NCBI RefSeq assembly: GCF_002288925.2
Contig: NW_022098043.1
Coordinates: forward strand, 6,496,901 to 6,560,900
DNA: 64,000 bases
Direction of reading: 5' to 3'
DNA from: Delphinapterus leucas
Lineage: Eukaryota; Chordata; Mammalia; Artiodactyla; Monodontidae
Shown here: one piece after another, positions 54,420 to 64,000 of the stretch
How the letters are laid out: the number at the start of each line of letters is the position of its first letter
Numbering within the stretch: the first letter of the stretch is position 1
Made by a program: the position numbers and the translations under genes
Notes under the pieces: model-generated
What the model was told of the DNA's origin: nothing
Seen by the model: the letters and a program-made list of their open reading frames with translations, nothing else
The model's database searches: none

Positions 54420-54645
54420 GGTTAAGGCCTCTGGGAGTCAGACATCCTAGGGTTTACAACCAGTACCCACCCCTTACAGTTACTAACATCTCTGTGCCTC
54501 AGTCTCCTCATCCATGAAATGGGAGTGATGACGATAGCATCTACCTCGTAAGACTGTTCAAGGATTCAGTGAATCGATGCACACTTAGAACAACACCTGG
54601 TATGTGGTGAACACTCAGTAGGATTGATTATCATTATTTCTTATT
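54420..54645 (+). repeat. MIR SINE
   Basis: Sense MIR: 'ggcctctgggagtcagacat', 'tgtgcctcagtctcctcatc' and 'acacctggtatgtggtgaac'. Confidence 0.85.
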
Positions 54646-54779
54646 TTAGTTCTTCTGGTCGTTTCCTCCATATATACCCATATGTATAACACTTCTATTT
54701 CTCCGTGTGTCAACTTTAGACAATATCTCTTGACTCCTCACCATTAAAGGTGAGACTTTCTCTTAAATATCCCCATCTT

Positions 54780-55012
54780 CTCACCCTTCTTCATGATGCT
54801 TGTTGGTTACATAATTTTCTTTCTCCAATTCAATGTCCACAGCTCCACTCTACATCACTGTCCTTGGCAGGGACATATTTGCACATCAGAATGTCCACTC
54901 GACTTGAGTCCTGGAAAGTGGGGACCCAGGTGGGGCATCTTTACATCCCAGCACCAGACACAGAGCTTGGCACAGGCCGAGGGGTCAGCTCTGCTTCCCG
55001 AATGCATAAATA
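54780..55012 (+). repeat. LINE-2 3' end
   Basis: Sense L2 tail: 'gtcctggaaagtggggaccc', 'catcccagcaccagacacag' and 'agcttggcacaggccgag'. The left border is unsure. Confidence 0.6.
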
Positions 55013-55845
55013 TTTCAGACAAGGAAATGGAAGCCCAGCAAAGGAAAACGGTTGGGACAAGGACAAGATCCTCAGACTTCCAGACCTTTCCACTCACTTC
55101 ATGGAACAAATTAGGTTGTGGCATTCTCAAGTTTCAGTTATGTCAGTGCAAGAGGCTCAGCCCAGGTGGACATGGGCAGGAACCATCCTAACCCACTAGC
55201 AGGACCCCTTGGCCACAACCTCTGGCCAAAGAGAGGAAAAAGGCAAGTTTTGAGGCAAACAGGGCTGGACTGTTCTCCAGCAGCTGGGAGCTGCTATCCA
55301 AATCTCCCACCCCAAGACCAAACTGGGGAGGAGGTGCTTCGCTGGGCAGGGGGTCAGGGAGAGTCTTTTTCTCTCCTCTAAGGTTTGTGGGAGGTGTCCC
55401 TTATGTGGGGCTGGGAACGGAGCCGCAAGGGCCAGGGAGAAGCTCGATCCAACAAAGCTGCCCAAACACCTGCGCTGAAGGGCCTTCTTGCAGAAAAGAC
55501 CAGAAACCGGCTGCCCACAGAGCTCAGCCCCATGGCAGGGCAACCGCCACCTGCTTCTGCACATGCCACATGGCCAGACGCCCTGAAACGGCTCAGAATA
55601 TGAACGTCAGCGAGGAACGGCTCCTCACACAATGCACAGCAGATTCTGAGAGCTGGAAATTTCCACGGAGGAGAACCATGCTGGAGAAAGACTCCCGAAC
55701 CAGGCGAGTGTAGGGGGTCACGCCCAGGTGAGCTTGTGGGGCAGATTTCTTGAGCAGAAAAAAAAAAAAAAGATCTTTTTTGTCCCTTATGGAATATTCC
55801 ATTGAAACTGAATATGTAAAGTAAGTAGTAACAGCAGCTAGGATG
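55013..55845. other. Unassigned sequence
   Basis: No recognisable gene or repeat apart from an A run at 55760-55773. Overlapping open frames on both strands between 55110 and 55710 lack family signatures. Confidence 0.4.
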
Positions 55846-55849
55846 TTAT

Positions 55850-56090
55850 TAAACATACTATTCACCACACGCTAGTGCTTTACTGAGCATTTTGTGGCAC
55901 ACCTTCCTTCAAGCCTCACAGCAACTCTCTGACGTGTCTTCATTCCCATTTCAAGATGGGGAAACTGAGGCTCAGAGGGATTAAAGGACTTGTTCAGGGT
56001 CATACAATCCTGTATGTCATGCATACAGGATTCAAACCCAGGCAGCATTGTTCCAGAGCCCGTGCTTCTTACATATTATACTAAAGAAAG
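55850..56090 (-). repeat. MIR SINE with internal inverted duplication
   Basis: Antisense MIR: 'gatggggaaactgaggctca', 'ggattcaaacccaggcagca' and 'ttccagagcccgtgcttctt'. At 56006-56032 it carries an 11-bp perfect inverted repeat (aatcctgtatg / catacaggatt) around a 5-base loop, which normal MIR lacks. Confidence 0.87.
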
Positions 56091-56610
56091 CCACTCTGGT
56101 TAAAATAGGCGTGGTAGCAGGGGAGGGAGGTGAACCCTTGCACTCAACTGCCCCCCAACCATTCCCAAATCCCAACAACCCTTGACATACCTCTACTGAG
56201 CATCAAAGCTCTCAGGGACACAGCTTGAAAACCTCTGTTGTGGGGCAATTTGGTGGCACCTCAAAGGCCTGGTCAAACCCTGTTCTCAGATGAATCCTGT
56301 GACTTGGTTGGTCCTCGCCAGGGTACTCTGAGGGCCCCCAGGGCTCGGGTACTGAGATAACTACGGGTACCAGGAAGCAGGGTAATGCCAGGAGAAGCAC
56401 CCAGACTCAGGAGACAGTGAGGCTTGAGGTGCAATCCTGCCACTGCCCGGTCTGGCTCATCAGCTCAGGCTGACAGAAGCAGAGAGGAAACTGGAAAGAG
56501 AACAGGCTGCTCTGAGCCGACATGAGGCTGGAGAAAGGAGCTCAGGAGTGGCAGGTCCCTGGGGGCTCAGGAAGGCTGGGAGTCGGGGGAGCTGGGACTC
56601 TGCCTGTGAT
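56091..56610. other. Unassigned sequence
   Basis: No clear gene or repeat. 56400-56460 has a possible MIR scrap. Confidence 0.4.
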
Positions 56611-56614
56611 GTGC

Positions 56615-56705
56615 ATCACTATTCCCAGGGCCCCCAACCTCTGTGCCTAGCCTGGGGCAGTGCTCACAGGTTAGCCACCAACTGAATAAATAAATGAGCA
56701 TCTGG
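56615..56705 (+). repeat. LINE-2 3' end fragment
   Basis: 'tattcccagggcccccaacc' to 'actgaataaataaatgagca' matches a sense L2 tail. Confidence 0.6.
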
Positions 56706-57060
56706 TAGCAGGAAAAGGCTGATCAGGACATCGCTACAACCATGACACAAAAGAAAGAAAAAGATCCCCAACTGTTGCTGACTGGTTTTGAACCACCACT
56801 CAAGGCTCAAAGACTCAGCAGAGCACTGTCACCTGGTCAACTCGGGGTCGTATGCTACACCAGGGGAGGGAGACAATGGTGGTGGCTCCCTCTATTCTGG
56901 GGCAGGGAGGCAAGCATCTAGGATTAGCCCCCACTGCCACCTTCACCACCAAGATGACACACAAAGGGCAGGGGCCATTCACCCCAAGGAATGCAGAGGT
57001 TGGACTCTGGCAACCAACCCAACAAGTGTCTGCTACAGCTGCCTAATGATGTTGGTGGTG
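56706..57060. other. Unassigned sequence
   Basis: No recognisable gene or repeat. Confidence 0.4.
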
Positions 57061-57064
57061 ATAA

Positions 57065-57315
57065 TCACACTGACATGGGCACTACTTACTGAGCATAATA
57101 CATCACAAAACAGTGCTAAGCACCTCCCATGCATTATCCTACTGATCCTTCATAACAGTCTTGTAGTTATTACCCCCATTTTACAGATGAGGAAACTGAG
57201 GCAAGAGAGACAAGTAACTTGGCTAAGGTCACGCGATCAGTGGGCGGTGATAACAGAACTCAGGACTGTTGGATTCCGAGGCCGTGTTCCCAACCACTAC
57301 GACGTATTGCTTTCT
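57065..57315 (-). repeat. MIR SINE, well preserved
   Basis: Antisense MIR: 'cagtgctaagcacctcccat', 'ttacagatgaggaaactgag' and 'gttcccaaccactacgacgt'. Confidence 0.9.
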
Positions 57316-57319
57316 CCCT

Positions 57320-57475
57320 CTCCATGATGCTGTGTGACCTTCAGCAAGTGACTCAGGCTCTCTGACACTCAGTTTTCTCAGTTGTAAGGTGAATAGTAAC
57401 TTTGTCCTCACAGGGTGGTTGTGAAGTGTCGAGGAAATAGCCTGGTACATCACGGGCTGCTGGTTAGTGGAGCCA
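57320..57475 (+). repeat. MIR SINE
   Basis: Sense MIR next to the antisense one: 'gctgtgtgaccttcagcaag' and 'acactcagttttctcagttg'. Confidence 0.82.
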
Positions 57476-57574
57476 AGCCGATCAGCCCCCAACATTGCTC
57501 CTGTTCAGAGCCCCCTGATGTGATGCCCAGAGAACTTAGCAAACACTCACTGCCTGCCTGGTCAGTGCCTGGGC

Positions 57575-57655
57575 TCTCTCGCTGTACGGGCTCAGACAAG
57601 TCACTTTCTGGCCTGGGCCTCAGTTTCCTCATCTGTCAAAGGAGGGGGTGGTGGA
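57575..57655 (+). repeat. MIR SINE fragment
   Basis: 'gggcctcagtttcctcatct' within a short sense core. Confidence 0.8.
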
Positions 57656-58515
57656 AGCAACCTCCAAAGGCACCGAAGCGTTGACATCCAATTTTAAGCA
57701 GCAAAATACCAGTGGCTCAGCTCCGGCAGGCAGTCCACACAGGCTTCACGATGTGCTCAGAACCAGCCAAGTGAATCCTGTAAATTTCCCCTCCTCCGAG
57801 GACCTCTCTCCTTCCACACCCTCCTCCTTGAAGGCTCACACTTTCTCGGCTTTCAGAGAGATGTTTTTCAAGCTTCCCGTGTGGGTGCCTAAGCGACAGC
57901 AGTGTGCAGAAGCCCAACCCCAGCGGTAACCCCGGGCGGAAAGTGAGTGGGAAGAAACGTGCAGGATGGAGGCGCCAAAGAGGAGGCCTCAGCCCTGATC
58001 TCCCAGCAGCGAGCTGGGAGTGGAGGCTGAAGACCGGGCCTTGGGGGAGTCCGGCAGGTCCTCCGAGAGGGCCTCACTGGGACTATTCATAGCCCAGGAT
58101 CCTCGCCGGAACCTGGCAGGCGGGGGCAGGCACCAGAAGCGATCTTTCTTGTTTGTGGCACAAACACAGGCTGAGTTGTTAACGCTGCTCTTCCTTCCAC
58201 CCCCTCACTCAGCCTCAGACCAAATACCATCTGTCCTGGAGCCTGAACTGGTGTCCAAGACCCAGAATGTGGTCTGTGAGCTGTGTGCAGTCAAATGAGC
58301 ACTGAATTTCGAGTGGGGGATATATCTGCGGGATTTGGCAAGATACTGAACGGGGCTGCTGTGTGTGGTGTTTCAGAATGTGCACTGAACAAGGCCATCT
58401 GGGGTGATGAGGTGAATCCATCGTGTGCTCTGCTTACCAAGCAGCAATCACTCAGAGGGGCACATTTTTCTAATACATACAAAGGTGCTCTATGAGCTAG
58501 CAGATGTCCTGACCC
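57656..58515. other. Unassigned sequence
   Basis: About 860 bp without a recognised repeat or gene. Frames are short. Confidence 0.4.
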
Positions 58516-58519
58516 TGAA

Positions 58520-58640
58520 CTTGGGTTTCTGCCTCTGTAACGACCCACTCGTTTTCTCCTACAGGGATATGGTGAGGACATAGTCATATAACCTATGTGA
58601 ACGCACCTAATCATTATTTGTAATGAATTATCATTATTTA
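58520..58640 (+). repeat. MIR SINE fragment
   Basis: 'cttgggtttctgcctctgta' and 'gggatatggtgaggacatag' suggest a decayed sense MIR. A second tail ('cagtaagtgttcaataaatg') lies at 58905-58945. Confidence 0.5.
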
Positions 58641-58945
58641 TTTACACAAAGCCTTGTTCCACAAAGGCAGATTATGAAATTTCATATGATTAAATAGGAT
58701 ATATGCGTACACACAATTTTATACACTGAATGAATGGGGGAAGGCAAATATTAGGCATCTGCGCTAGTACTTCCCTTCCTGTGCCTATAGCAGACATCAC
58801 TAATCAATGCAATCCACGATGTGCATTGTCCACATCCTGAAAGTCAGGTTCCACCTTGGTACAAAGGAAACGAGAAACTGGTTAGTAGAGGGTTGTATCT
58901 CACCTGCTCCACAGTAAGTGTTCAATAAATGATAATTATTATAAT

Positions 58946-59820
58946 TTGGAGCCCGTGGAGGGGAGCAGGGGAAGGAGCTGGATCAGGGAGTCCTGCACTG
59001 CTGTGTTTTACAGTTTTAGCCCTGAGCTTCATGGTGGGCAAGGCAAAGAAGTAAACACTCAGGCGTGCACATACATGTACACACACAATCGGTGTCTGTA
59101 AAGTAAAATCATACCAGTTTCTCAGACTTCGCACAAATCACCTACACTGAACTCTAAGTGAATTTCTCCTGGGGTCCCTTTAGCGGGGCCGTGCAACAAT
59201 TCAAACATCCTCGACAGCAACCTGGAATAAGCACATTGGCGGGTTTTGATGGGTGACTCCACATCGAGCAAGCCCAGGATATAAAATCCGAGCTGAGTCC
59301 CGTGAAAGCACGTGGAAGCCTTGTCCCCACCCACACCCAGCTCATGGGAAGGGTGCTGGGAGTTAACAGGAAAAAAACCTCCTCCCCACTTTCTGGTGTT
59401 GGGGAGTAGACCTTCAAATGGCCCCCAAGCCCTTCTCTACATGAGGAGACCCTGAGAGGTAGGGAAGAGCCCCAGTTCCCACCTCTAAGCCCGGGAGTAT
59501 TTCTGTTGCCCCCACTGCCTGCCTAGAGGTTGCTTGCCACATGGCAGGACTTCCAGGTCCAGCCTGACCCATCGGCAGGCTAGGTGGTCACCTCCAAGTC
59601 CCATGGCCCAGCCCTCCAAGCAGCACCCACCTAGAGTTCCACCATGGGAGGGCAAGGCTTTGGGCTGGGCGGCCCCAGGGAAGCCCTTTGCTAATGCAAG
59701 TGCCCACGGGAACACAGGTCCGAATGTGCTCCTAAGGCTTGACGGGGGTGTGGTAGCATTTGAGCAGACCTTTGAGAATGGGCCCCTCCTGCCCCATAGC
59801 TTGGAGGGACAGACAGAGCA
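58946..59820. other. Unassigned sequence
   Basis: No recognisable gene. 59534-59917 is open on both strands, which argues against coding. Confidence 0.4.
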
Positions 59821-59824
59821 TAAG

Positions 59825-60010
59825 CAAATCCCCACCCTGCTGCTTACTAGCTGTGTCCTTGGGAAAGTTATTTTACCACCTCTGAGCCTTACTCCCCCCA
59901 TCTGGAAAGCCAGGTGAGTAACTGAACCCCTCATAGAGCTGTCGGGAGGCCCGAGTGAGACCAGACGCTTCGCACAGTTAGTGGTTTATCATTCACGCCG
60001 CTGTCACTAC
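59825..60010 (+). repeat. MIR SINE
   Basis: 'ttactagctgtgtccttggg' and 'ctgagccttactccccccat' are sense MIR. Confidence 0.8.
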
Positions 60011-60044
60011 CAAGGGTAGCTGACTCCTGGGTGCTGGGCAGAGT

Positions 60045-60165
60045 TCTGGAGTTGGACAGGCATGAGTTTGAAGCCTGGCTCTGATGTGACTGGCTAGGAA
60101 CTTTCTGAGCCTGTTTCCCCATTCATTACGTGGGAATCAGGGCTATTCTAAAGACCAGCAGTCCG
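60045..60165 (+). repeat. MIR SINE fragment
   Basis: 'ggagttggacaggcatgagt' and 'ctgagcctgtttccccattc' are sense MIR, tandem with the previous copy. Confidence 0.72.
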
Positions 60166-60239
60166 TGGAGGTACATTCCCAGTTTGGCCACGCAGAAGCT
60201 GGGAAGCCCAGGGGAGCCTGCACCTCATCTGGAGGAAGG

Positions 60240-60730
60240 CAGGGGGCCCAAGAGGGCCTGAGGCCGCAGCGCTCACCAGCAGCGCCCTTCCCGGGCCTGG
60301 GCCCGGGGAATGTGTAGGAGGGAGGTCCGGGGAGGGGGCCCTGGAGTTGGGGGGGCGGGAATAGCCTTGGCGGGCGGGCGGGCGGGCAGCACGGTGACCC
60401 AGGAGGGAGGGAGAGCTTGGCTCCAAGCTCATCACTCAGCAAGCTGTCTCCCCCAGGCCCGGGACCCTGGCGGCCTGTCCTCCCCACTTCCTGCGTGCTG
60501 GGTCAATATTGTGATTTCCACCGTGCCGCCCGCCTGGGACGGCCTGGTCCTGCGCGCCGCCCAGGGTCACGGGGCTGGGGGGAGACAGGGGTACGGAGAG
60601 GTCACTCGCTGCCTGGAAGATGACTCAGGACCTGAAGGAGGCAGGCGGCGCGGCCGAGAGCCAGGAGCCCTGGCGCAGCCTCACCTCCACCATCCCCTCC
60701 CGGTCTACGAAGACATCTCCGGCGTTGCAG
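60240..60730. promoter_or_regulatory. CpG-rich block, possible weak CpG island
   Basis: The most CpG-dense non-SINE stretch in the window. By hand I count roughly 33 CpGs in about 480 bp of very GC-rich DNA, near but perhaps below island thresholds. It contains the G4 motif at 60372-60386 and GC-box-like runs. No TATA box, first exon or transcript is visible. Confidence 0.35.
60372..60386 (+). other. G-quadruplex motif
   Basis: Four GGG runs separated by single C bases, a short-loop and so potentially very stable quadruplex, within the CpG-rich block. Confidence 0.7.
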
Positions 60731-60739
60731 GGGCTGGAG

Positions 60740-60925
60740 GCCCAGGAGCCAACCCCACATATCAGAACTGGAAGGACGCCCTATCAAGACCTATGTATGG
60801 GCTTCTTCCATGTAAACGGAGGAATCCACTGAGGTCCGGAGAGGGGAGGGATCACGCGGCCAACGTCACGGGTTGAGTCTGTGGCTGAAGTAGGACCTGC
60901 ATCTCACCTCCTAACTTCAAATCCA
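60740..60925 (-). repeat. MIR-family fragment
   Basis: 'ggaatccactgaggtccgga' and 'gagggatcacgcggccaacg' resemble an antisense MIR core. Confidence 0.6.
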
Positions 60926-61470
60926 GACCCAACCCACATGTCCCAGCCTCCCTTCCCAGGCTGGTCTACCTCCTGTCCTCCCCATCAGCACTCAGAGCAT
61001 TTTCCTCCTACACCTCTGGGGAGCAGAGGAAAGACCCATTCCGACCCAAGAATGTTGGAGCCAGGCTTCCCCAGCGGTGAGAGGCCGTGCGAGGACACTG
61101 CCCAGGACCCTCCCACACTGGTGGTTCTGGAGACAGTGGTTAGAGGCGCCAGCTCTGAGACCAGGGGGCCTGTGGTTTCATTTCCACCTGTGAGCTCTTC
61201 GTGTCAAGGCTCAGTGTGGACGGCACCTCCTCCGCAGTCCCTCAGCATCCTTCCACCAAGCAAGCTACCCCCTGCCCTGCCACCTCTCACAGCCCACGTC
61301 CGCCTCACCAGCACCTGCGGGAAGGGGCCGTGGCTGTTCGCCCAGCCGAGTACCAAGGCCATCCCTGGTCCTCAGCTGGCACCAGCTGAGTAAAGGAAGG
61401 AACAGACGAATGAATGGATTCATGCCCTGTGTTCCCACATCACGTGAATACCAGGGGCAGAAGCTCCACT
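60926..61470. other. Unassigned sequence
   Basis: The 170-residue Pro/Ser-rich open frame at 60881-61393 has no family signature. I do not call it a gene. Confidence 0.4.
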
Positions 61471-61474
61471 CCCC

Positions 61475-61690
61475 CCAGTATCACTTCTCCTGGAACATCT
61501 TCTTCTCCACCTGGCTATCTCCTGCTCTCCCTTTAGGTCTCTGCTTAGTGACAGCTAAGGCTTGGAAGCCCTCCCTGACCGCCCGGCCAAAACCACGTTC
61601 AGCTGGCCCTGCTCTGAGTACCTTAATCTCCCCTACTGATGCTCTGACCTCGGGGAAATGTAAGGGCTCGTTTAATGCTCTTGCCCTCTA
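61475..61690 (+). repeat. LINE-2 3' region
   Basis: Sense L2: 'ctggctatctcctgctctcc', 'tttaggtctctgcttagtga' and 'gaagccctccctgaccgccc'. Confidence 0.75.
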
Positions 61691-61746
61691 GGCTGAACTA
61701 GGACTTGAGTCTCCGTCTGTGAGTGAGACAAGAGACACTTGTCTCG

Positions 61747-61957
61747 GGCTTCCCTGGTGGCGCAGTGGTTGAGCGTCCGCCTGCCAATGCAGGGGACACG
61801 GGTTCGTGCCCCGGTCCCGGAGGATCCCACATGCCGCGGAGCGGCTGGGCCCGTGAGCCATGGCCGCTGAGCCTGCGCGTCCGGAGCCTGTGCTCCGCAA
61901 CGGGAGAGGCCACAGCAGCGAGAGGCCCGCGTACCGCAAAAAAAAAAAAAAAAAGAG
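61747..61957 (+). mobile_element. CHR SINE, short form, intact head and tail
   Basis: Sense SINE from 'ggcttccctggtggcgcagt' to a run of 17 A plus 'gag'. It is flanked by a perfect 16-bp duplication agagacacttgtctcg at 61731-61746 and 61958-61973. The A box and B-box-like sequences are intact. It lies just after the L2 fragment. Confidence 0.96.
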
Positions 61958-61973
61958 AGAGACACTTGTCTCG

Positions 61974-62259
61974 TCACTGTGTGTGTAGCTCAGGCCTCGG
62001 TGCAGGGTTGATGCATGATGATGAATGAATGAATGGATTCCTCTTGGAATCTGGCCCATACTGGGACTCAGTTAATATTGGCAGATGGCAATGGTGGTGA
62101 TGGTAGTGGTGGCTGAGGCAGGTGTCACTGGCTCCTTTCTGTCCAGCAGCCCCCATATGGCATCCTTTGTCCAAGATCAGCCACCCCATCTCCCCTGGGA
62201 AGTTGCCCTTCCTCCAACATGACTTTATCAATCACTAAAATCACACAACCCAGAGCTGG
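61974..62259. other. Unassigned sequence
   Basis: Contains (gaat)n-like and (ggt)n-like patches. Nothing else recognised. Confidence 0.4.
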
Positions 62260-62530
62260 TCAATGATTGTTCCCCACTGACCTGGCAGCAGTAATTGCTC
62301 CAAGAGTGGGCACGTGACCCCAACAAGGCCAGTCAAAGTCCTTCCTTGGGGCTGCCATGGATCCTGGAGAAGGTAGCTCTCTTGCTTTGGACTGGGGCTG
62401 CCAGGCTGGGCTGCTGCTGGCCAAGTGCCACAGAAGGGAGAGAATGAGGCCAACCCCGAAGGGAAGCAGAGACAAGCAGAGGCAAGTGATGGACACAGAG
62501 AATCCTGGTGGCCCTGAGCCCTGGTTCCAG
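62260..62530 (+). mobile_element. ERVL-type LTR fragment
   Basis: Sense: 'gggcacgtgaccccaacaag', 'gaatgaggccaaccccgaag' and 'agagaatcctggtggccctg' follow the same order as the 48740-49085 LTR family. No viral genes. Confidence 0.5.
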
Positions 62531-62850
62531 GCCCCCAGGTCCTCCTCTGACCTCTTCCCGGGCCATCAAATTCCCTTCTCACTCAGGCTGATGTGATGTG
62601 GGCTGCTCTTACTTGTAATGGAAAGAATTCTGAATCACATTAACCCAAGGAGAAAACAGTGAGAGGAACAGGGTGGGTCCAAGTGGAGACACAGATGTTG
62701 AGCAGCGATAGGCCAGCAGACTCAGGGACATGTAGGAAATCTCCTGCTAAGGGCAGAGCAGAGACCCACTGGCCCCACCGCAGGCAAGGCTGAAGGACAA
62801 GAGTTTGCACAGAAGGAAGGACCTGAGGTGGGCTTGCTGCACTTTCACTG
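62531..62850. other. Unassigned sequence
   Basis: No recognisable gene or repeat. Confidence 0.4.
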
Positions 62851-62854
62851 CAAA

Positions 62855-63175
62855 TAACAGAAATCCAACTTAAACTGACTTAGTAAGCAGGAAGGGTAAT
62901 TTGTTAGCTCACATAACTAAAATGTCCATGGGTCTCTGGCTTCAGACATGGCTGGATCCAGGTGCCCAGCTGCTGCTGGCAGGTATCCGTCTCTCCTCAA
63001 ACGATGGCAGCTTTGGGCTTCCATCCTGACGGCAACCTCAGCTGAAAGAGAGCACCTCTCTCCTCACCATTGCAGCAGAAATCCCAGAATTTAATCGGAT
63101 TGGCTTTGTTTCAGCCTCATGCCCACCCCTAAGGCAACCCTCAGACAAGGGGAATGTGGAGCTCTCAGTGGCCAG
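62855..63175 (-). mobile_element. ERVL-type LTR fragment
   Basis: Antisense: 'aacagaaatccaacttaaac', 'ttagctcacataactaaaat' and 'gacatggctggatccaggtg'. Reversed, it matches the 48740-49085 family. No viral genes. Confidence 0.58.
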
Positions 63176-64000
63176 GCCCGCACCCCAGGTAAACCCCTCC
63201 CAAATCAGTGACCCAAAAGTGGAGGTGGAGAGGCTCCCAGAGGTGCTGCTGCCATCGGGGAGCGGGGTGCATGCGCGGGGCAGGCAGAAGCAGCGTGTCC
63301 GCAGATCTCGGGAAGAGGTCTTTGGCTGGAAGCCGCTCCCCACGGGAAGGAGGGCCTGAGGAAGGGGAGAGGAGCTCTGTGGGGAAAAAGACAGCCTTCC
63401 CCTTGGCTGGGTTGGCCTTTGGAGGAGGGGGGACATCCCCCATGAAGGCAAGAGGATGGATGGGAGGACCCCTCGGTTACTCCCAGCCCTGGAAGTCTCT
63501 GGTTTGCAGCCATGACGCCAATTGTCTGCAGCCAGACACATTCCTGGACTTGGCTGAAAGGGAGGAGATGAGAGTCAGGCATCTAGAAGCACCTCCGATC
63601 CCCACATCTCTGCTCTCCAAACGCGGGTGGGGGCCAATTATGTGTGCGCTCAGAGAGAATTGCAGCCGACCTGCCCAGGACGCCTGGGTTTGTCAGGTTG
63701 CTGGAGTCAGTGGCTTCCGGGTTGTCAGAAGAAGGCTACATTCCAGGGCCAGGGTGGTCTAGGGTGGTCTCCAGGGCCCCCTCGGGAGGAGGCTGCAGAT
63801 GGGAGGCTCAGAAATCCCCTGCCCTCTGCTTGGAGAAAAACAGGGAAAGGATCTCCTGTCACTTTAAGGTCGCCATTGTGCCGGTACTTTACAGTAACGA
63901 CCCTGCCTCACCCTCACATCACCCAGTTCCCCCTGCCTGGCTTCCCACAGCTGGGCACCTCCCCGTAACTCCCTGCTGCCCCTGCACCTCTGTTTTTAAA
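63176..64000. other. Unassigned GC-rich sequence
   Basis: Overlapping long frames occur on both strands at 63038-63762, as expected of GC-rich noncoding DNA. No domain, signal peptide or splice structure is convincing. Confidence 0.4.

Noticed and set aside
56788..57327. 179-residue open frame
   Set aside because: Its second half is an antisense MIR, and the first half has no family signature.
60310..60876. 188-residue open frame in the CpG-rich block
   Set aside because: Gly/Ala/Arg-rich, open on both strands, no domain, and it runs into a MIR-like segment at its end. Composition explains it.
63038..63762. Overlapping 167- and 184-residue frames on opposite strands
   Set aside because: Both strands open at once in GC-rich DNA, no recognised family, and one end lies in an LTR fragment.
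1..64000. CRISPR array, prokaryotic operon, prophage or biosynthetic cluster
   Set aside because: Repeat content, CpG depletion and intergenic texture are mammalian. No direct-repeat/spacer array or dense coding is present.

Overview
This window is mammalian nuclear DNA, and its repeats point to a whale or dolphin. Nine copies of a tRNA-derived SINE of the cetacean CHR family lie along it. They have the head 'cttccctggtggcgcagtgg', Pol III A and B boxes, A-rich tails and, in eight cases, recognisable target-site duplications (TSDs). A 3'-truncated artiodactyl/cetacean LINE-1 end ('gattcactttgctgtacagc') supports this. I named repeat families by recalling consensus sequences, without a database, so subfamily names are approximate.

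I find no convincing protein-coding gene. The long open frames fall in SINEs, LINEs, MIRs, LTRs, a minisatellite or GC-rich DNA that is open in several frames. None gives a recognisable protein. The window reads as intergenic or deep intronic sequence. Two weak exon candidates (23879-23977 and 53147-53302) are given as hypotheses only.

Layout: 1-9 kb is old, AT-rich sequence with L1ME, L2, MIR and ERVL-type LTR remnants. 9-14 kb holds a MER2-like fragment, a 23-bp minisatellite, a long sense L2 split by a SINE, and a (TG)n(CG)n tract. 14-40 kb is a mosaic of MIR, L2, L3, MLT1 and MER1 copies with SINE insertions and a few single-copy blocks that look regulatory. 40-47.4 kb is a large antisense old LINE-1, broken by a SINE, an unidentified retrocopy and an internal duplication. 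47.4-64 kb returns to the mosaic, with MLT1 and ERVL-type LTRs, and has a CpG- and G-quadruplex-rich block near 60.5 kb.

The most interesting signals are structural. Two close inverted duplications (40243-40319 and 56006-56032) look like template-switch mutations. Two long alternating purine-pyrimidine tracts could form Z-DNA. The retrocopy of unknown source sits inside the LINE-1. Three single-copy blocks carry RFX, CArG/MEF2-like or homeodomain motifs. I see no CRISPR array, prokaryotic operon or new multi-gene system.
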